9,417 nt of DNA from Paucimonas sp. (GTDB lineage Bacteria; Pseudomonadota; Gammaproteobacteria; Burkholderiales; Burkholderiaceae_D). The stretch spans positions 1 to 9,417 of the forward strand of contig JAQSWC010000298.1 of NCBI GenBank assembly GCA_029266815.1, written 5' to 3'. The position numbers and the translations under genes were made by a program. This document shows positions 1 through 5,951 of the stretch, piece by piece (within the stretch, counting starts at the first letter, position 1; every line of letters starts with the position of its first letter). The notes below the pieces were generated by a model. That model was given only the letters and a program-made list of their open reading frames with translations. It did no database searches and had not been told where the DNA came from.

Positions 1-2
1 GA

Positions 3-260
3 GTTGAAGTAAAGACTGCAATTGATTTGTTGAAGCCGCGTTTGGATATAAACCCGTCTTTGTTGGCATTAATTTCTTTAGAGATGGCTTTTTCGAATAG
101 ATTGGGAACGGTGCGGCCATCCTCCGGCGGGTCCAGTCTTCAATTAGACCTAGGTGCTTCTATCGAAGCTATAAAGACGATGGCTGGCGTGTCTGGCAGG
201 TCCGGCTTAATTTCGAATTTTGCGCGAACGCTGTTGCTTGTTAACGCCGCCAAGAAATAA
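3..260 (+). CDS. 3' end of an unrecognised protein-coding gene (truncated by the window start)
   Basis: The reading frame is open from the first bases of the window to a TAA at 258-260, giving about 85 C-terminal residues that begin VEVKTAIDLLKPRLD and end LLLVNAAKK. The frame has no stop upstream, so the TTG at 27 need not be a start; the gene most likely begins outside the window. The fragment has mixed helical character, a Gly/Ser-rich stretch (RPSSGGSS) and no motif, membrane segment or catalytic signature that I recognise. The DNA looks richer in A and T than the tonB operon next to it. It could also be a chance open frame, although its length to the window edge and plausible composition favour a real gene end. 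I assign no function. Confidence 0.45.
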   Translation, partial: VEVKTAIDLLKPRLDINPSLLALISLEMAFSNRLGTVRPSSGGSSLQLDLGASIEAIKTMAGVSGRSGLISNFARTLLLVNAAKK

Positions 261-312
261 CGACCATTTCCATCGACGGCGATTTAGATCAATGTAGACG
301 AGATAAGGTAAA

Positions 313-338
313 CTTGTCATGATTAAAATCTTGACAAG
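313..338. promoter_or_regulatory. 26-bp near-perfect palindrome upstream of the tonB operon (candidate operator)
   Basis: The outer arms CTTGTCA (313-319) and TGACAAG (332-338) are perfect reverse complements. The inner arms GATT (321-324) and AATC (327-330) also pair, leaving only a T/T mismatch at 320/331 and a central AA. Eleven of 13 position pairs are complementary. The right arm contains the TTGACA at 331-336, so a bound dimeric regulator could compete with RNA polymerase. The T-rich run starts only about 11 bases after the arm, which fits a rho-independent terminator for the upstream gene poorly but does not exclude it. The cognate regulator is unknown. Confidence 0.45.
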
Positions 339-521
339 GTAGGGCATGATTTTTGTTTTTATAGCAGCGTCGAACCCGATAGGCTAACAAGGGGCTGCTC
401 TGTTAAAAACATATCGCAAATATCGAATTTCAACGTAGGCGCATACTGATTGAAACGATATTTTTGTATCTGGAAACATCAGTGGAAACCGGCTATTCAC
501 CATAATTGCAAGTCGGGCATC

Positions 522-527
522 GGAGGA
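522..527 (+). promoter_or_regulatory. Ribosome binding site that fixes the tonB start
   Basis: GGAGGA at 522-527 lies 6 bases before the ATG at 534. It is a near-consensus Shine-Dalgarno sequence. This argues for the ATG at 534 and against the in-frame TTG at 450, which would add 28 residues of unlikely sequence in front of the membrane anchor. Confidence 0.85.
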
Positions 528-533
528 AGCAGC

Positions 534-1166
534 ATGGATTTTTCGCAGCAAGGACGCAATCCCAGCAAGAAGTTTGGGGGATTGGCGTTTGTGATTTTGT
601 TGCACGTGTTGATCGTGTACGCATTGTTCAACGGATTGGCACGTAAGGTCGTCGAAGTGGTCAAGGGACCGATCGAGACCAAGATCATCAAGGAAGAAGT
701 GCGGCCGCCGCCGGAGAACCTGCCGCCCCCGCCGCCGCCGCCCAAGATGGTAGCGCCGCCGCCGCCGTTCATTCCGCCCCCCGAAGTCGCCGTGCAAACC
801 CAGCAGGCACCGACCATTGCGCAAACCACCGCCGTGGCTCCTGCTGCACCGTTCACGCCGCCGGTACGGCGCAACACCGATCAGACCGGTGTGCGCACCG
901 CCGCCATTGCCAACGCCAACGCGTGCAAGCCCGAATACCCGGCGCGCGCGTTGCGTGACGAACTCGAAGGCACCACCATTGTGGCCTTCCTGATCGGCAC
1001 CGACGGCCGCGTGGCCGACTCCCGCATCGAAAAGTCCAGCGGCTCGAAGGATCTGGATAATGCCGCCAAAGTGGGCCTGGGACGCTGCAAGTTCACGCCC
1101 GGCACGATTGATGGCGTGCCGCAGGAATCCTGGACCAAGGTTACTTATGTTTGGAAACTGGATTAA
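534..1166 (+). CDS. tonB: TonB energy-transducing protein
   Basis: TonB links the ExbB-ExbD motor in the inner membrane to TonB-dependent receptors in the outer membrane and drives uptake of iron chelates, vitamin B12 or other ligands. The 210-residue product starts MDFSQQGRN and has one N-terminal membrane anchor at about residues 15-36. This anchor holds His24, in the place of the functionally important TM histidine of E. coli TonB; the serine usually four residues before that histidine is Val20 here. A proline-rich periplasmic stretch spans about 58-83, with further prolines to 110. The C-terminal TonB domain (about 125-210) shows the family pattern: CKPEYP, LEGTTIVAFLIGTDGRV, SSGSKDLDNAA, FTPGTIDGVPQ and a final YVWKLD. 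Cys131 and Cys185 may form a disulfide (inference). The gene leads an operon with exbB, 57 bases downstream. Confidence 0.95.
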   Translation: MDFSQQGRNPSKKFGGLAFVILLHVLIVYALFNGLARKVVEVVKGPIETKIIKEEVRPPPENLPPPPPPPKMVAPPPPFIPPPEVAVQTQQAPTIAQTTAVAPAAPFTPPVRRNTDQTGVRTAAIANANACKPEYPARALRDELEGTTIVAFLIGTDGRVADSRIEKSSGSKDLDNAAKVGLGRCKFTPGTIDGVPQESWTKVTYVWKLD

Positions 1167-1223
1167 GCCGCAAGGGTGACCTTGTACTTGTCTAGTTATT
1201 TTTATAAATAAAGGAAGCACGCC

Positions 1224-2156
1224 ATGAAAACTCGTATCTCCGCTTTATTTGCCGCTGTTCTGTTGTCCGTTACGGCGGCAGCGGCCACGTTCACCCCGGC
1301 AGTCTTTGCCCAGGAGCAAGCTGCACCGGCAGCCGCCCCGGCGGACGCTGCTGCACCGGCAGACGTCGCCGCTCCGGTTGATGCGGCTGCAGCCGACGCT
1401 GCTGCAGTCGACGCCAATGCCTCGACCGCCGCTCCCGTCACCACCAAGGAAACCGTAGAAAACCCCTATGGCCTGGAAGCGTTGTGGAAGCAAGGCGACT
1501 TCGTCTCCAAAGGCACCCTGATCATCCTCGTCATCATGTCCATGGGTTCGTGGTACATCATGATCACCAAGCTGATCGACCAAACCCGTTTGATGAACCA
1601 GGCTAAAGATGCCAGAAACAAGTTCTGGAAGTCCGGTTCCGTCCAAGCCGGTATCGGTACCCTGAAAGCCGGCAGCCCGTTCCGCTTCATTGCTGAAACT
1701 GCCAGCAGCTCCACCGAGCACCATGAAGGCGCTCTCCTGGAGCAGATCGACCTGAACACGTGGGTCTCGATGTCGATCCAGCGCGCCGTAGAAAAGATCC
1801 AGAGCCGCCTGCAAGAAGGCCTGGCGTTCCTGGCAACGGTGGGTTCGACAGCACCGTTCGTCGGTCTGTTCGGTACGGTGTGGGGTATTTACCATGCGCT
1901 GACCGCGATCGGTATCGCCGGCCAGGCATCGATCGACAAGGTGGCAGGCCCCGTGGGTGAAGCGCTGATCATGACCGCAATCGGTCTGGGCGTAGCGGTT
2001 CCTGCAGTGCTGGGTTACAACTGGCTGGTTCGCCGCAACAAGGCTGCGATGGAAGAAGTGCGTGCCTTCTCGGCTGATCTGCACTCGGTACTCTTGTCTG
2101 GCGCCATGGGCACCAGCGAAGCCAACCGTGCAGGCAATGTGAAAAAGGTAGGCTAA
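1224..2156 (+). CDS. exbB: ExbB, proton-channel subunit of the TonB motor
   Basis: ExbB forms the pentameric inner-membrane scaffold that, with ExbD, converts proton motive force into movement of TonB. The 310-residue product has a MotA/TolQ/ExbB domain with three membrane segments at about residues 96-115, 200-222 and 245-268. Thr218 (GLFGTVWGI), Glu246 and Thr251 (EALIMTAIGLGVAVPAVLGYN) match the polar channel residues Thr148, Glu176 and Thr181 of E. coli ExbB. Ahead of the first membrane segment lies a signal-peptide-like region (1-29, possible cleavage AVFA|Q) and a low-complexity Ala/Pro/Asp stretch (about 33-70), making it longer than the roughly 240-residue E. coli protein. AAGGA at 1211-1215 is a good ribosome binding site. 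Three bases separate it from exbD1, implying coupled translation. TolQ is the closest alternative, but the tonB-exbD context decides for ExbB. Confidence 0.95.
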   Translation: MKTRISALFAAVLLSVTAAAATFTPAVFAQEQAAPAAAPADAAAPADVAAPVDAAAADAAAVDANASTAAPVTTKETVENPYGLEALWKQGDFVSKGTLIILVIMSMGSWYIMITKLIDQTRLMNQAKDARNKFWKSGSVQAGIGTLKAGSPFRFIAETASSSTEHHEGALLEQIDLNTWVSMSIQRAVEKIQSRLQEGLAFLATVGSTAPFVGLFGTVWGIYHALTAIGIAGQASIDKVAGPVGEALIMTAIGLGVAVPAVLGYNWLVRRNKAAMEEVRAFSADLHSVLLSGAMGTSEANRAGNVKKVG

Positions 2157-2159
2157 ATC

Positions 2160-2594
2160 ATGGCAATGGCCGTAGGATCTCCTGACGGAGACGGCGAAGA
2201 GGAACTCAACAGCGCCATCAACACCACGCCGCTGGTGGACGTGATGCTGGTGCTGTTGATCATCTTCCTGATCACGATTCCCGTGGTCACCCACACGGTA
2301 CCGGTCAAGCTGCCCCATGAAACCAACCAGCCGTACAAGACCAAGCCGGACAACATCAATCTGGCGGTCACCAAGGACGGCGACGTGTTCTGGAACCAGC
2401 AAGCCATACCTGACATGGACAACCTCCTGGAGCGCTTGAAGGAAGTGGCCATCATGGATCCGCAACCGGAAGTGCATATCCGCGGCGACCAGGCAGCAAG
2501 GTATGAATTCGTCGGCAAAGTCATCGTGACAGCCCAGCGTGCGGGCATTGCCAAGATCGGATTCGTCACCGAGCCGCCGGCGCGAGGCGGCTAA
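2160..2594 (+). CDS. exbD1: ExbD, first paralogue
   Basis: ExbD is the proton-responsive subunit that sits inside the ExbB pentamer and contacts TonB in the periplasm. The 144-residue product has an acidic N-terminal tail, one membrane segment at about residues 23-43 with the essential aspartate Asp27 in the context TPLVDVMLVLLIIF (E. coli Asp25), and a periplasmic domain typical of ExbD/TolR. The start at 2160 lies 3 bases after the exbB stop; AGG at 2150-2152 inside the exbB end can serve as the ribosome binding site, and a second in-frame ATG at 2166 is too close to matter. It is a paralogue of the next gene, with which it shares the membrane motif and, over 26 bases, the exact DNA sequence. 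Confidence 0.93.
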   Translation: MAMAVGSPDGDGEEELNSAINTTPLVDVMLVLLIIFLITIPVVTHTVPVKLPHETNQPYKTKPDNINLAVTKDGDVFWNQQAIPDMDNLLERLKEVAIMDPQPEVHIRGDQAARYEFVGKVIVTAQRAGIAKIGFVTEPPARGG

Positions 2595-2619
2595 ACCCAA
2601 GAGCAGCAAGGGTAATAAA

Positions 2620-2644
2620 GGTCGGGCGGCAGTGCCGTCTGACC
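2620..2644 (+). other. Hairpin between exbD1 and exbD2
   Basis: Bases 2620-2630 (GGTCGGGCGGC) can pair in RNA with 2634-2644 (GCCGTCTGACC) to give 11 uninterrupted pairs, two of them G-U, closed by the 3-base loop AGT. No run of T follows, so it is not a standard terminator. It lies 26 bases after the exbD1 stop and ends 12 bases before the exbD2 ribosome binding site. It could protect or process the transcript so the two exbD genes are expressed at different levels (inference). Confidence 0.55.
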
Positions 2645-2668
2645 ATCCTGATACACAAGGAGTAGACG

Positions 2669-3109
2669 ATGGGGATGAATGTAGGCTCGGGTGGGGGATC
2701 TGCCGACCCGGAAGTGATGGTGGAAATGAACGCCACCCCGTTGATTGACGTGATGCTGGTGCTGTTGATCATGCTGATCATCACCATCCCGATCCAAAAT
2801 CATGCGGTGAATTTGAACATGCCGGTGGGCGCGCCTCCGATGGAGGATGTGGAAAAGCCGGAAGTGATCACGATCGATGTGGACTTTGACGGGGCGGTGA
2901 TCTGGAACGGGGAAGTCATTCCCGACCGGGGCGCCTGGGAAGCCAAGCTGCGCAATGTGGGCGCTTTGCCCCTGGCGGCACAGCCGGAAGTGCACCTGCG
3001 GCCCAACAAGCTCGTCGAGTACAAGGCCGTGGCTGCTGTCCTGGCCTCCGCCCAGAAACTCGGCGTCTTGAAAATCGGCCTCGTCGGCAATGAACAGTTC
3101 ATTAAATGA
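2669..3109 (+). CDS. exbD2: ExbD, second paralogue
   Basis: This is a second ExbD-type motor subunit of 146 residues. It has a Gly-rich N-terminal tail, a membrane segment at about residues 23-43 with Asp27 (NATPLIDVMLVLLIMLIIT) and a periplasmic ExbD/TolR domain that includes QPEVHLRPNK. By eye it resembles ExbD1 strongly around the membrane segment and more loosely elsewhere. A strong ribosome binding site AAGGAG (2657-2662) lies 6 bases before the ATG, so it is translated independently of exbD1, from which it is separated by 74 bases and a hairpin. The tonB-exbB-exbD1-exbD2 order is known from Xanthomonas campestris, where exbD2 is dispensable for iron uptake but has a separate role. Whether the two subunits mix or replace each other here cannot be told from sequence. 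Confidence 0.93.
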   Translation: MGMNVGSGGGSADPEVMVEMNATPLIDVMLVLLIMLIITIPIQNHAVNLNMPVGAPPMEDVEKPEVITIDVDFDGAVIWNGEVIPDRGAWEAKLRNVGALPLAAQPEVHLRPNKLVEYKAVAAVLASAQKLGVLKIGLVGNEQFIK

Positions 3110-3167
3110 CGCCGATCGAGGTACCTACCCTGCCGTTTTTCCATTCTTTTCACTGAAAGGTTGATCC

Positions 3168-4409
3168 ATGTCCCAGCTTCGATTGGCGCATATCGGTCTG
3201 CTCATGGCAGCGATTGGTCTGACCACTATTCCTACTGTCATCGGCCTGACATCGGTCGCCCATGCGCAAGCGCTCCGTCCGGAAGTCGGCAAGCCGCTGC
3301 AAGAGGCACAGGCTCTCATCAAGAGCAAAAAATACAAGGAAGCGCTGAACAAGATTCGCGAGACCGATTCTATTGGCGGCAAAACAGCCAATGAAGTCAA
3401 TACGATTGAGCGCTTGCGCGGCTTTGCGGCTCAACAGGCTGGCGACAACATGACAGCAGCGCGCGCGTATGAATCCATTGTTCAATCCGGCAAAGCGTCC
3501 GGCAGCGAACAGCTCAAGATGATTCAGGCGGTCGGAACAGCCTATTACAACGCACGTGACTATAAAAAGGCTGGCGAATGGTTCTCGCGCTATCTGAAAG
3601 AAGGTGGAGACGACCCACAGATTCGTACTTTGGTAACTCAGACCCAGTTCCTGAGCGGCGATTACGCGAAAGTGGCGAGCGAAACGAAAGCTGCCGTGCA
3701 ATCTGCCGAAAAGACAGGACGCAGACCGAGCGAAGAACAATTGCAAATGCTTGCAAACAGCGCTTCCAAAACCGGCGACAAGAATACTTATGTGTATGCC
3801 ATGGAAAAACTGGTCACCTATTACCCCAAGAAGGACTATTGGGTTGATTTGCTGAACCGGGTTCAGGGCAAACCGGGCTTCTCGGACCGACTGTCGCTGG
3901 ACGTGCTTCGCCTGAGATTCGCGCTCGGACAAATCCAAAGCACTACAGACTATCTTGAACTCTCGCAGCTGGCTATACAAGCCGGCGTACCTGCCGAGGC
4001 AATCAAAGTCATTGACCAGGGCTTCAAGAACGGCGCTCTTGGTACCGGCCCCAGCGGTGAACGCCACCAGGCGCTTCGCAAGCTGGCCAATACCAAGCTG
4101 GCTGAACAGCAAAGGGATCTGGCACAAACCGAGAAGGATGCGCAGGCGAACGCAGACGGCACAGCGCTCGTCAACCTAGGTTATGCCCTTGTGACGATGG
4201 GGCAAAATGACAAGGGGCTCGACCTGATCAACCAGGGCCTGAAAAAAGGCGGCTTCAAGCGTGCCGACGATACCAAGCTGCGGGCAGGCGAAGGCATGCT
4301 GCTAGCTGGCCGCAAGCAACAAGCAGTGCAAACGCTGCGCAGCGTTCAAGGCAAAGACGGCACAGCCGACATCGCGCGTTTCTGGATCCTTCAATCCAAT
4401 CATTCCTGA
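3168..4409 (+). CDS. Exported TPR-like helical-repeat protein of the TonB operon
   Basis: The 413-residue product starts with a signal peptide (about 1-33, possible cleavage AHA|Q) and appears to be periplasmic. The mature part is almost entirely helical, with several tetratricopeptide-like units: LIKSKKYKEALNKI (50-63), AVGTAYYNARDYKKAGEWFS (121-140), TQFLSGDYAKVASETKAAV, and LGYALVTMGQNDKGLDLINQ (337-356). Such repeats usually bind other proteins. A charged Gln/Glu/Lys-rich stretch (about 308-328) may be an extended helix. GAAAGG at 3155-3160 is the ribosome binding site, and the gene follows exbD2 after 58 bases with no terminator between, so it should be in the same transcript. An accessory subunit that binds TonB, ExbD or peptidoglycan is a reasonable guess by analogy with TtpC, an accessory protein of Vibrio TonB2 systems, but homology to TtpC is not shown. 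Confidence 0.82.
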   Translation: MSQLRLAHIGLLMAAIGLTTIPTVIGLTSVAHAQALRPEVGKPLQEAQALIKSKKYKEALNKIRETDSIGGKTANEVNTIERLRGFAAQQAGDNMTAARAYESIVQSGKASGSEQLKMIQAVGTAYYNARDYKKAGEWFSRYLKEGGDDPQIRTLVTQTQFLSGDYAKVASETKAAVQSAEKTGRRPSEEQLQMLANSASKTGDKNTYVYAMEKLVTYYPKKDYWVDLLNRVQGKPGFSDRLSLDVLRLRFALGQIQSTTDYLELSQLAIQAGVPAEAIKVIDQGFKNGALGTGPSGERHQALRKLANTKLAEQQRDLAQTEKDAQANADGTALVNLGYALVTMGQNDKGLDLINQGLKKGGFKRADDTKLRAGEGMLLAGRKQQAVQTLRSVQGKDGTADIARFWILQSNHS

Positions 4410-4424
4410 TCGGGAATATCCATC

Positions 4425-4462
4425 TAGGTCAAAGCTGCACCAAGCAGCTTTGATCTATCCCT
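4425..4462 (+). terminator. Probable terminator or 3' stabilising hairpin of the tonB operon
   Basis: Bases 4425-4438 pair with 4444-4457 to form a 14-bp stem with one G-T wobble and a 5-base loop (ACCAA). The core arms TCAAAGCTGC and GCAGCTTTGA are perfect. It starts 15 bases after the stop of the TPR gene, as expected for an operon end. The following bases (TCCCTT) are only weakly T-rich, so termination may be partial or need Rho. Confidence 0.65.
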
Positions 4463-4656
4463 TACCTGTTTGACAAGCGTCAGCAGGACCCACGTTCTCT
4501 TCAGTCGTTTTTCTGTCCCCGCTGTTGGGTCGGGCGCCACGCTTTACTTCCCTTGCGGCATTGTTATCTGCTATCGTAACGTGACCGGTTTCGACCGTTG
4601 CGCTCATGCATTTGCATCAGAAAGAACAATGCTATGCAGAAGCGCATAGTTTAGGC

Positions 4657-4677
4657 GACACCCTTTCAAAGGATGTC
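4657..4677. promoter_or_regulatory. Imperfect 21-bp dyad, candidate operator
   Basis: GACA (4657-4660) and CCTTT (4662-4666) mirror AAAGG (4668-4672) and TGTC (4674-4677) around a central C at 4667, with one mismatch (C4661/A4673). It ends 58 bases before the start of the binding-protein gene, a normal place for a regulator site. As RNA it could also fold as a short hairpin. The binding protein is unknown. Confidence 0.35.
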
Positions 4678-4735
4678 TACGGGTTCGGGGTACATACTCT
4701 CCGGCCAACCAACTAGGTGATGTTCGCAAAAAACA

Positions 4736-5842
4736 ATGAAATCGACATTTCTGAATCGTCTGATCTTTATGTCGCTGGCTATGCTGGCTGCCACTCCGTT
4801 GCTTGCACAGGAAAATCCGGCGCAGTTCCAGGCGCGCGCGAATGCCCGCGTCGCCAAGGCACTGGGCTACAAGAGCCAGTGGGATGGTCCGACCAGCGGC
4901 CCCGCCATCACGAAAAAGAATGTGGTCGTCATGATCGGTTCTGACATGCGCCTACCCGGCATTTCAGGGCTCGACGCATCGCTCAAGGAATTGAGCAAGT
5001 CGATCGGCTGGCAGTATCTTGCTTTCCAAACTTTCGGTAAGGCGGCACAGCGGCCGGAAGCATTCAGCCGTGCTCTTGCGCTCAAACCGAATGCGATCAT
5101 CCTCGCGGGGATCGATGCGCGTGAAGTGGGCAATGAACTGCAACAGGCTGCGAAGGCCAAGATTCCGGTCATTGGCTGGCATGCCGGTCCCACTCCCGGT
5201 GCGGTGGCAGGCTTGTTCACCAACGTCGCCACCGATCCTCGAGAAGTAGGACAGGTCGCCGCCCTGTTCAGCGTGGTTGATTCCAAGGGAAAAGCGGGCG
5301 TGGTGGTCTTCACCGATTCATCGGACACTTATTCGGTAATCAAGGCTAACACCATGATCGAGACGGTCAAGCAGTGCCAGACCTGTACTTTGCTGGGTGT
5401 GGAAGAAATGCCTTTCGCGGCAAAGCCAGACAAGATAAAGGACATCCTCACCGGCCTAGTAACACGCCATGGCTCACGCTGGACCCATGTGCTGGCAACC
5501 GACGATCTGCATTTCAACATGATGTCCACCCCGGCTGCACAAACAATTCTCGCCACTTACAAGTTGCAAGGCATCAGCGCCGGCGACGGCCCGCCGGCCG
5601 CCTATCAGCGCATCCGTAGCGGAGCGCTCCAGATCGGCACGGTGCCTGAACCGCTGAAAATGCACGCCCACCAGTTGATCGACGAAGTCAATCGCGCAGT
5701 TGCCAAGCAGGCTCCCAGCGGCTACACGACTCAGACTTACCTCGTCACCAACCAGAACAACTCCTTCCACGGCGGACCGAGCAATACTTTCGAGCCCTCG
5801 AATGGCTATCAAAGCCAGTACAAGAAGATCTGGAAGAAATGA
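4736..5842 (+). CDS. Periplasmic sugar-type substrate-binding protein, no transporter genes nearby
   Basis: The 368-residue product has a signal peptide (about 1-24, cleavage LLA|Q) and the fold pattern of the ribose/galactose-type periplasmic binding proteins (Peripla_BP_4): a first strand VVVMIGSDMRLPGI at 63-76, NAIILAGIDAREVGNELQQAAKAKIPVIGWHAG at about 119-151, a hinge-side strand KAGVVVFTDSS at 186-196, and a C-terminal DGPPAAYQRIRSGALQIGTVPEP segment. Such proteins capture a solute for an ABC importer or a sensor. No permease or ATPase gene adjoins it, and a terminator follows directly, so it appears monocistronic. Cys214 and Cys217 form a CxxC that could be a disulfide. The ribosome binding site is poor (AGGTGA at 4715-4720 is 15 bases away), but the signal peptide supports this start. 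The ligand is not predictable. Confidence 0.85.
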   Translation: MKSTFLNRLIFMSLAMLAATPLLAQENPAQFQARANARVAKALGYKSQWDGPTSGPAITKKNVVVMIGSDMRLPGISGLDASLKELSKSIGWQYLAFQTFGKAAQRPEAFSRALALKPNAIILAGIDAREVGNELQQAAKAKIPVIGWHAGPTPGAVAGLFTNVATDPREVGQVAALFSVVDSKGKAGVVVFTDSSDTYSVIKANTMIETVKQCQTCTLLGVEEMPFAAKPDKIKDILTGLVTRHGSRWTHVLATDDLHFNMMSTPAAQTILATYKLQGISAGDGPPAAYQRIRSGALQIGTVPEPLKMHAHQLIDEVNRAVAKQAPSGYTTQTYLVTNQNNSFHGGPSNTFEPSNGYQSQYKKIWKK

Positions 5843-5867
5843 TCCGGTTATCTCGGGACAACCAGGG

Positions 5868-5898
5868 ACGGCCGCACTCGCGGCCGTGTTTCTTTTCT
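5868..5898 (+). terminator. Rho-independent terminator after the binding-protein gene
   Basis: ACGGCCGC (5868-5875) and GCGGCCGT (5880-5887) form a perfect GC-rich 8-bp stem with the loop ACTC, followed by the T-rich GTTTCTTTTCTG. It lies 25 bases after the stop codon and separates the binding-protein gene from the small gene and miaB. Confidence 0.9.
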
Positions 5899-5951
5899 GC
5901 TTATTTGTTCCCGGTGAATAAGCCCTCCCTTAAAGGGGTCGGAAAGCATCC

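Larger units (their letters stand above)
261..533. other. Intergenic region upstream of tonB
   Basis: These 273 bases hold no convincing gene. They are AT-rich and contain the palindrome at 313-338, a T-rich run at 350-360, and two direct copies of ATATCG (411-416 and 420-425) with a reverse copy CGATAT at 456-461. A perfect TTGACA (-35-like) lies at 331-336, but no good -10 hexamer sits 16-18 bases downstream. CATAAT at 501-506 resembles a -10 element but lacks a -35 partner. The tonB promoter is expected here but cannot be pinned down. I found no sequence resembling a classical Fur box. Confidence 0.5.
4410..4735. other. Gene-free region with several dyads upstream of the binding-protein gene
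   Basis: No gene is visible in these 326 bases. After the hairpin at 4425-4457 there is an isolated TTGACA (4470-4475) without a matching -10. Three dyads follow: the palindrome ATGCA-TT-TGCAT (4606-4617), the inverted repeat CTATGC-N6-GCATAG (4632-4649) and the larger dyad at 4657-4677. The best promoter-like pair I see, TTTACT (4543-4548) with TATCTG (4565-4570) at 16 bases, is weak. The promoter of the downstream gene must lie here but is not identifiable by eye. Confidence 0.5.

Noticed and set aside
450..533. An upstream TTG start for tonB giving a 238-residue protein
   Set aside because: The extra 28 residues do not resemble a TonB N-terminus, and the near-perfect ribosome binding site at 522-527 points to the ATG at 534.
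690..790. CCG-rich runs in tonB as a possible DNA repeat element
   Set aside because: They are explained by codons of the proline-rich periplasmic spacer of TonB.
1171..1184. Small hairpin CAAGG-GTGA-CCTTG after tonB
   Set aside because: The stem has only 5 pairs and no T-run directly follows, so it is too weak to call a terminator inside the operon.
1182..1208. A possible internal promoter before exbB (TATAAA at 1203-1208)
   Set aside because: No adequate -35 at proper spacing, and transcription would begin within the exbB ribosome binding site.
384..2609. Long minus-strand open frames opposite tonB, exbB and exbD1 (384-1220 and 1245-2609)
   Set aside because: They lie wholly or mostly opposite well-supported genes, their translations are rich in His, Arg and Gly with no recognisable domain, and high GC in codon third positions explains the absence of stops.
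4470..4498. TTGACA at 4470-4475 as a promoter for the binding-protein gene
   Set aside because: The sequence 17 bases downstream (CGTTCT) has no resemblance to a -10 element.
4654..4714. tRNA-like GGGTTCGGGG followed by CCGGCCAACCA
   Set aside because: The T-arm does not close, and no acceptor, D or anticodon arms can be folded on either strand.
4717..4944. Short plus-strand open frame overlapping the start of the binding-protein gene
   Set aside because: It is in another frame over the signal-peptide region, and its translation has no signal or domain character.
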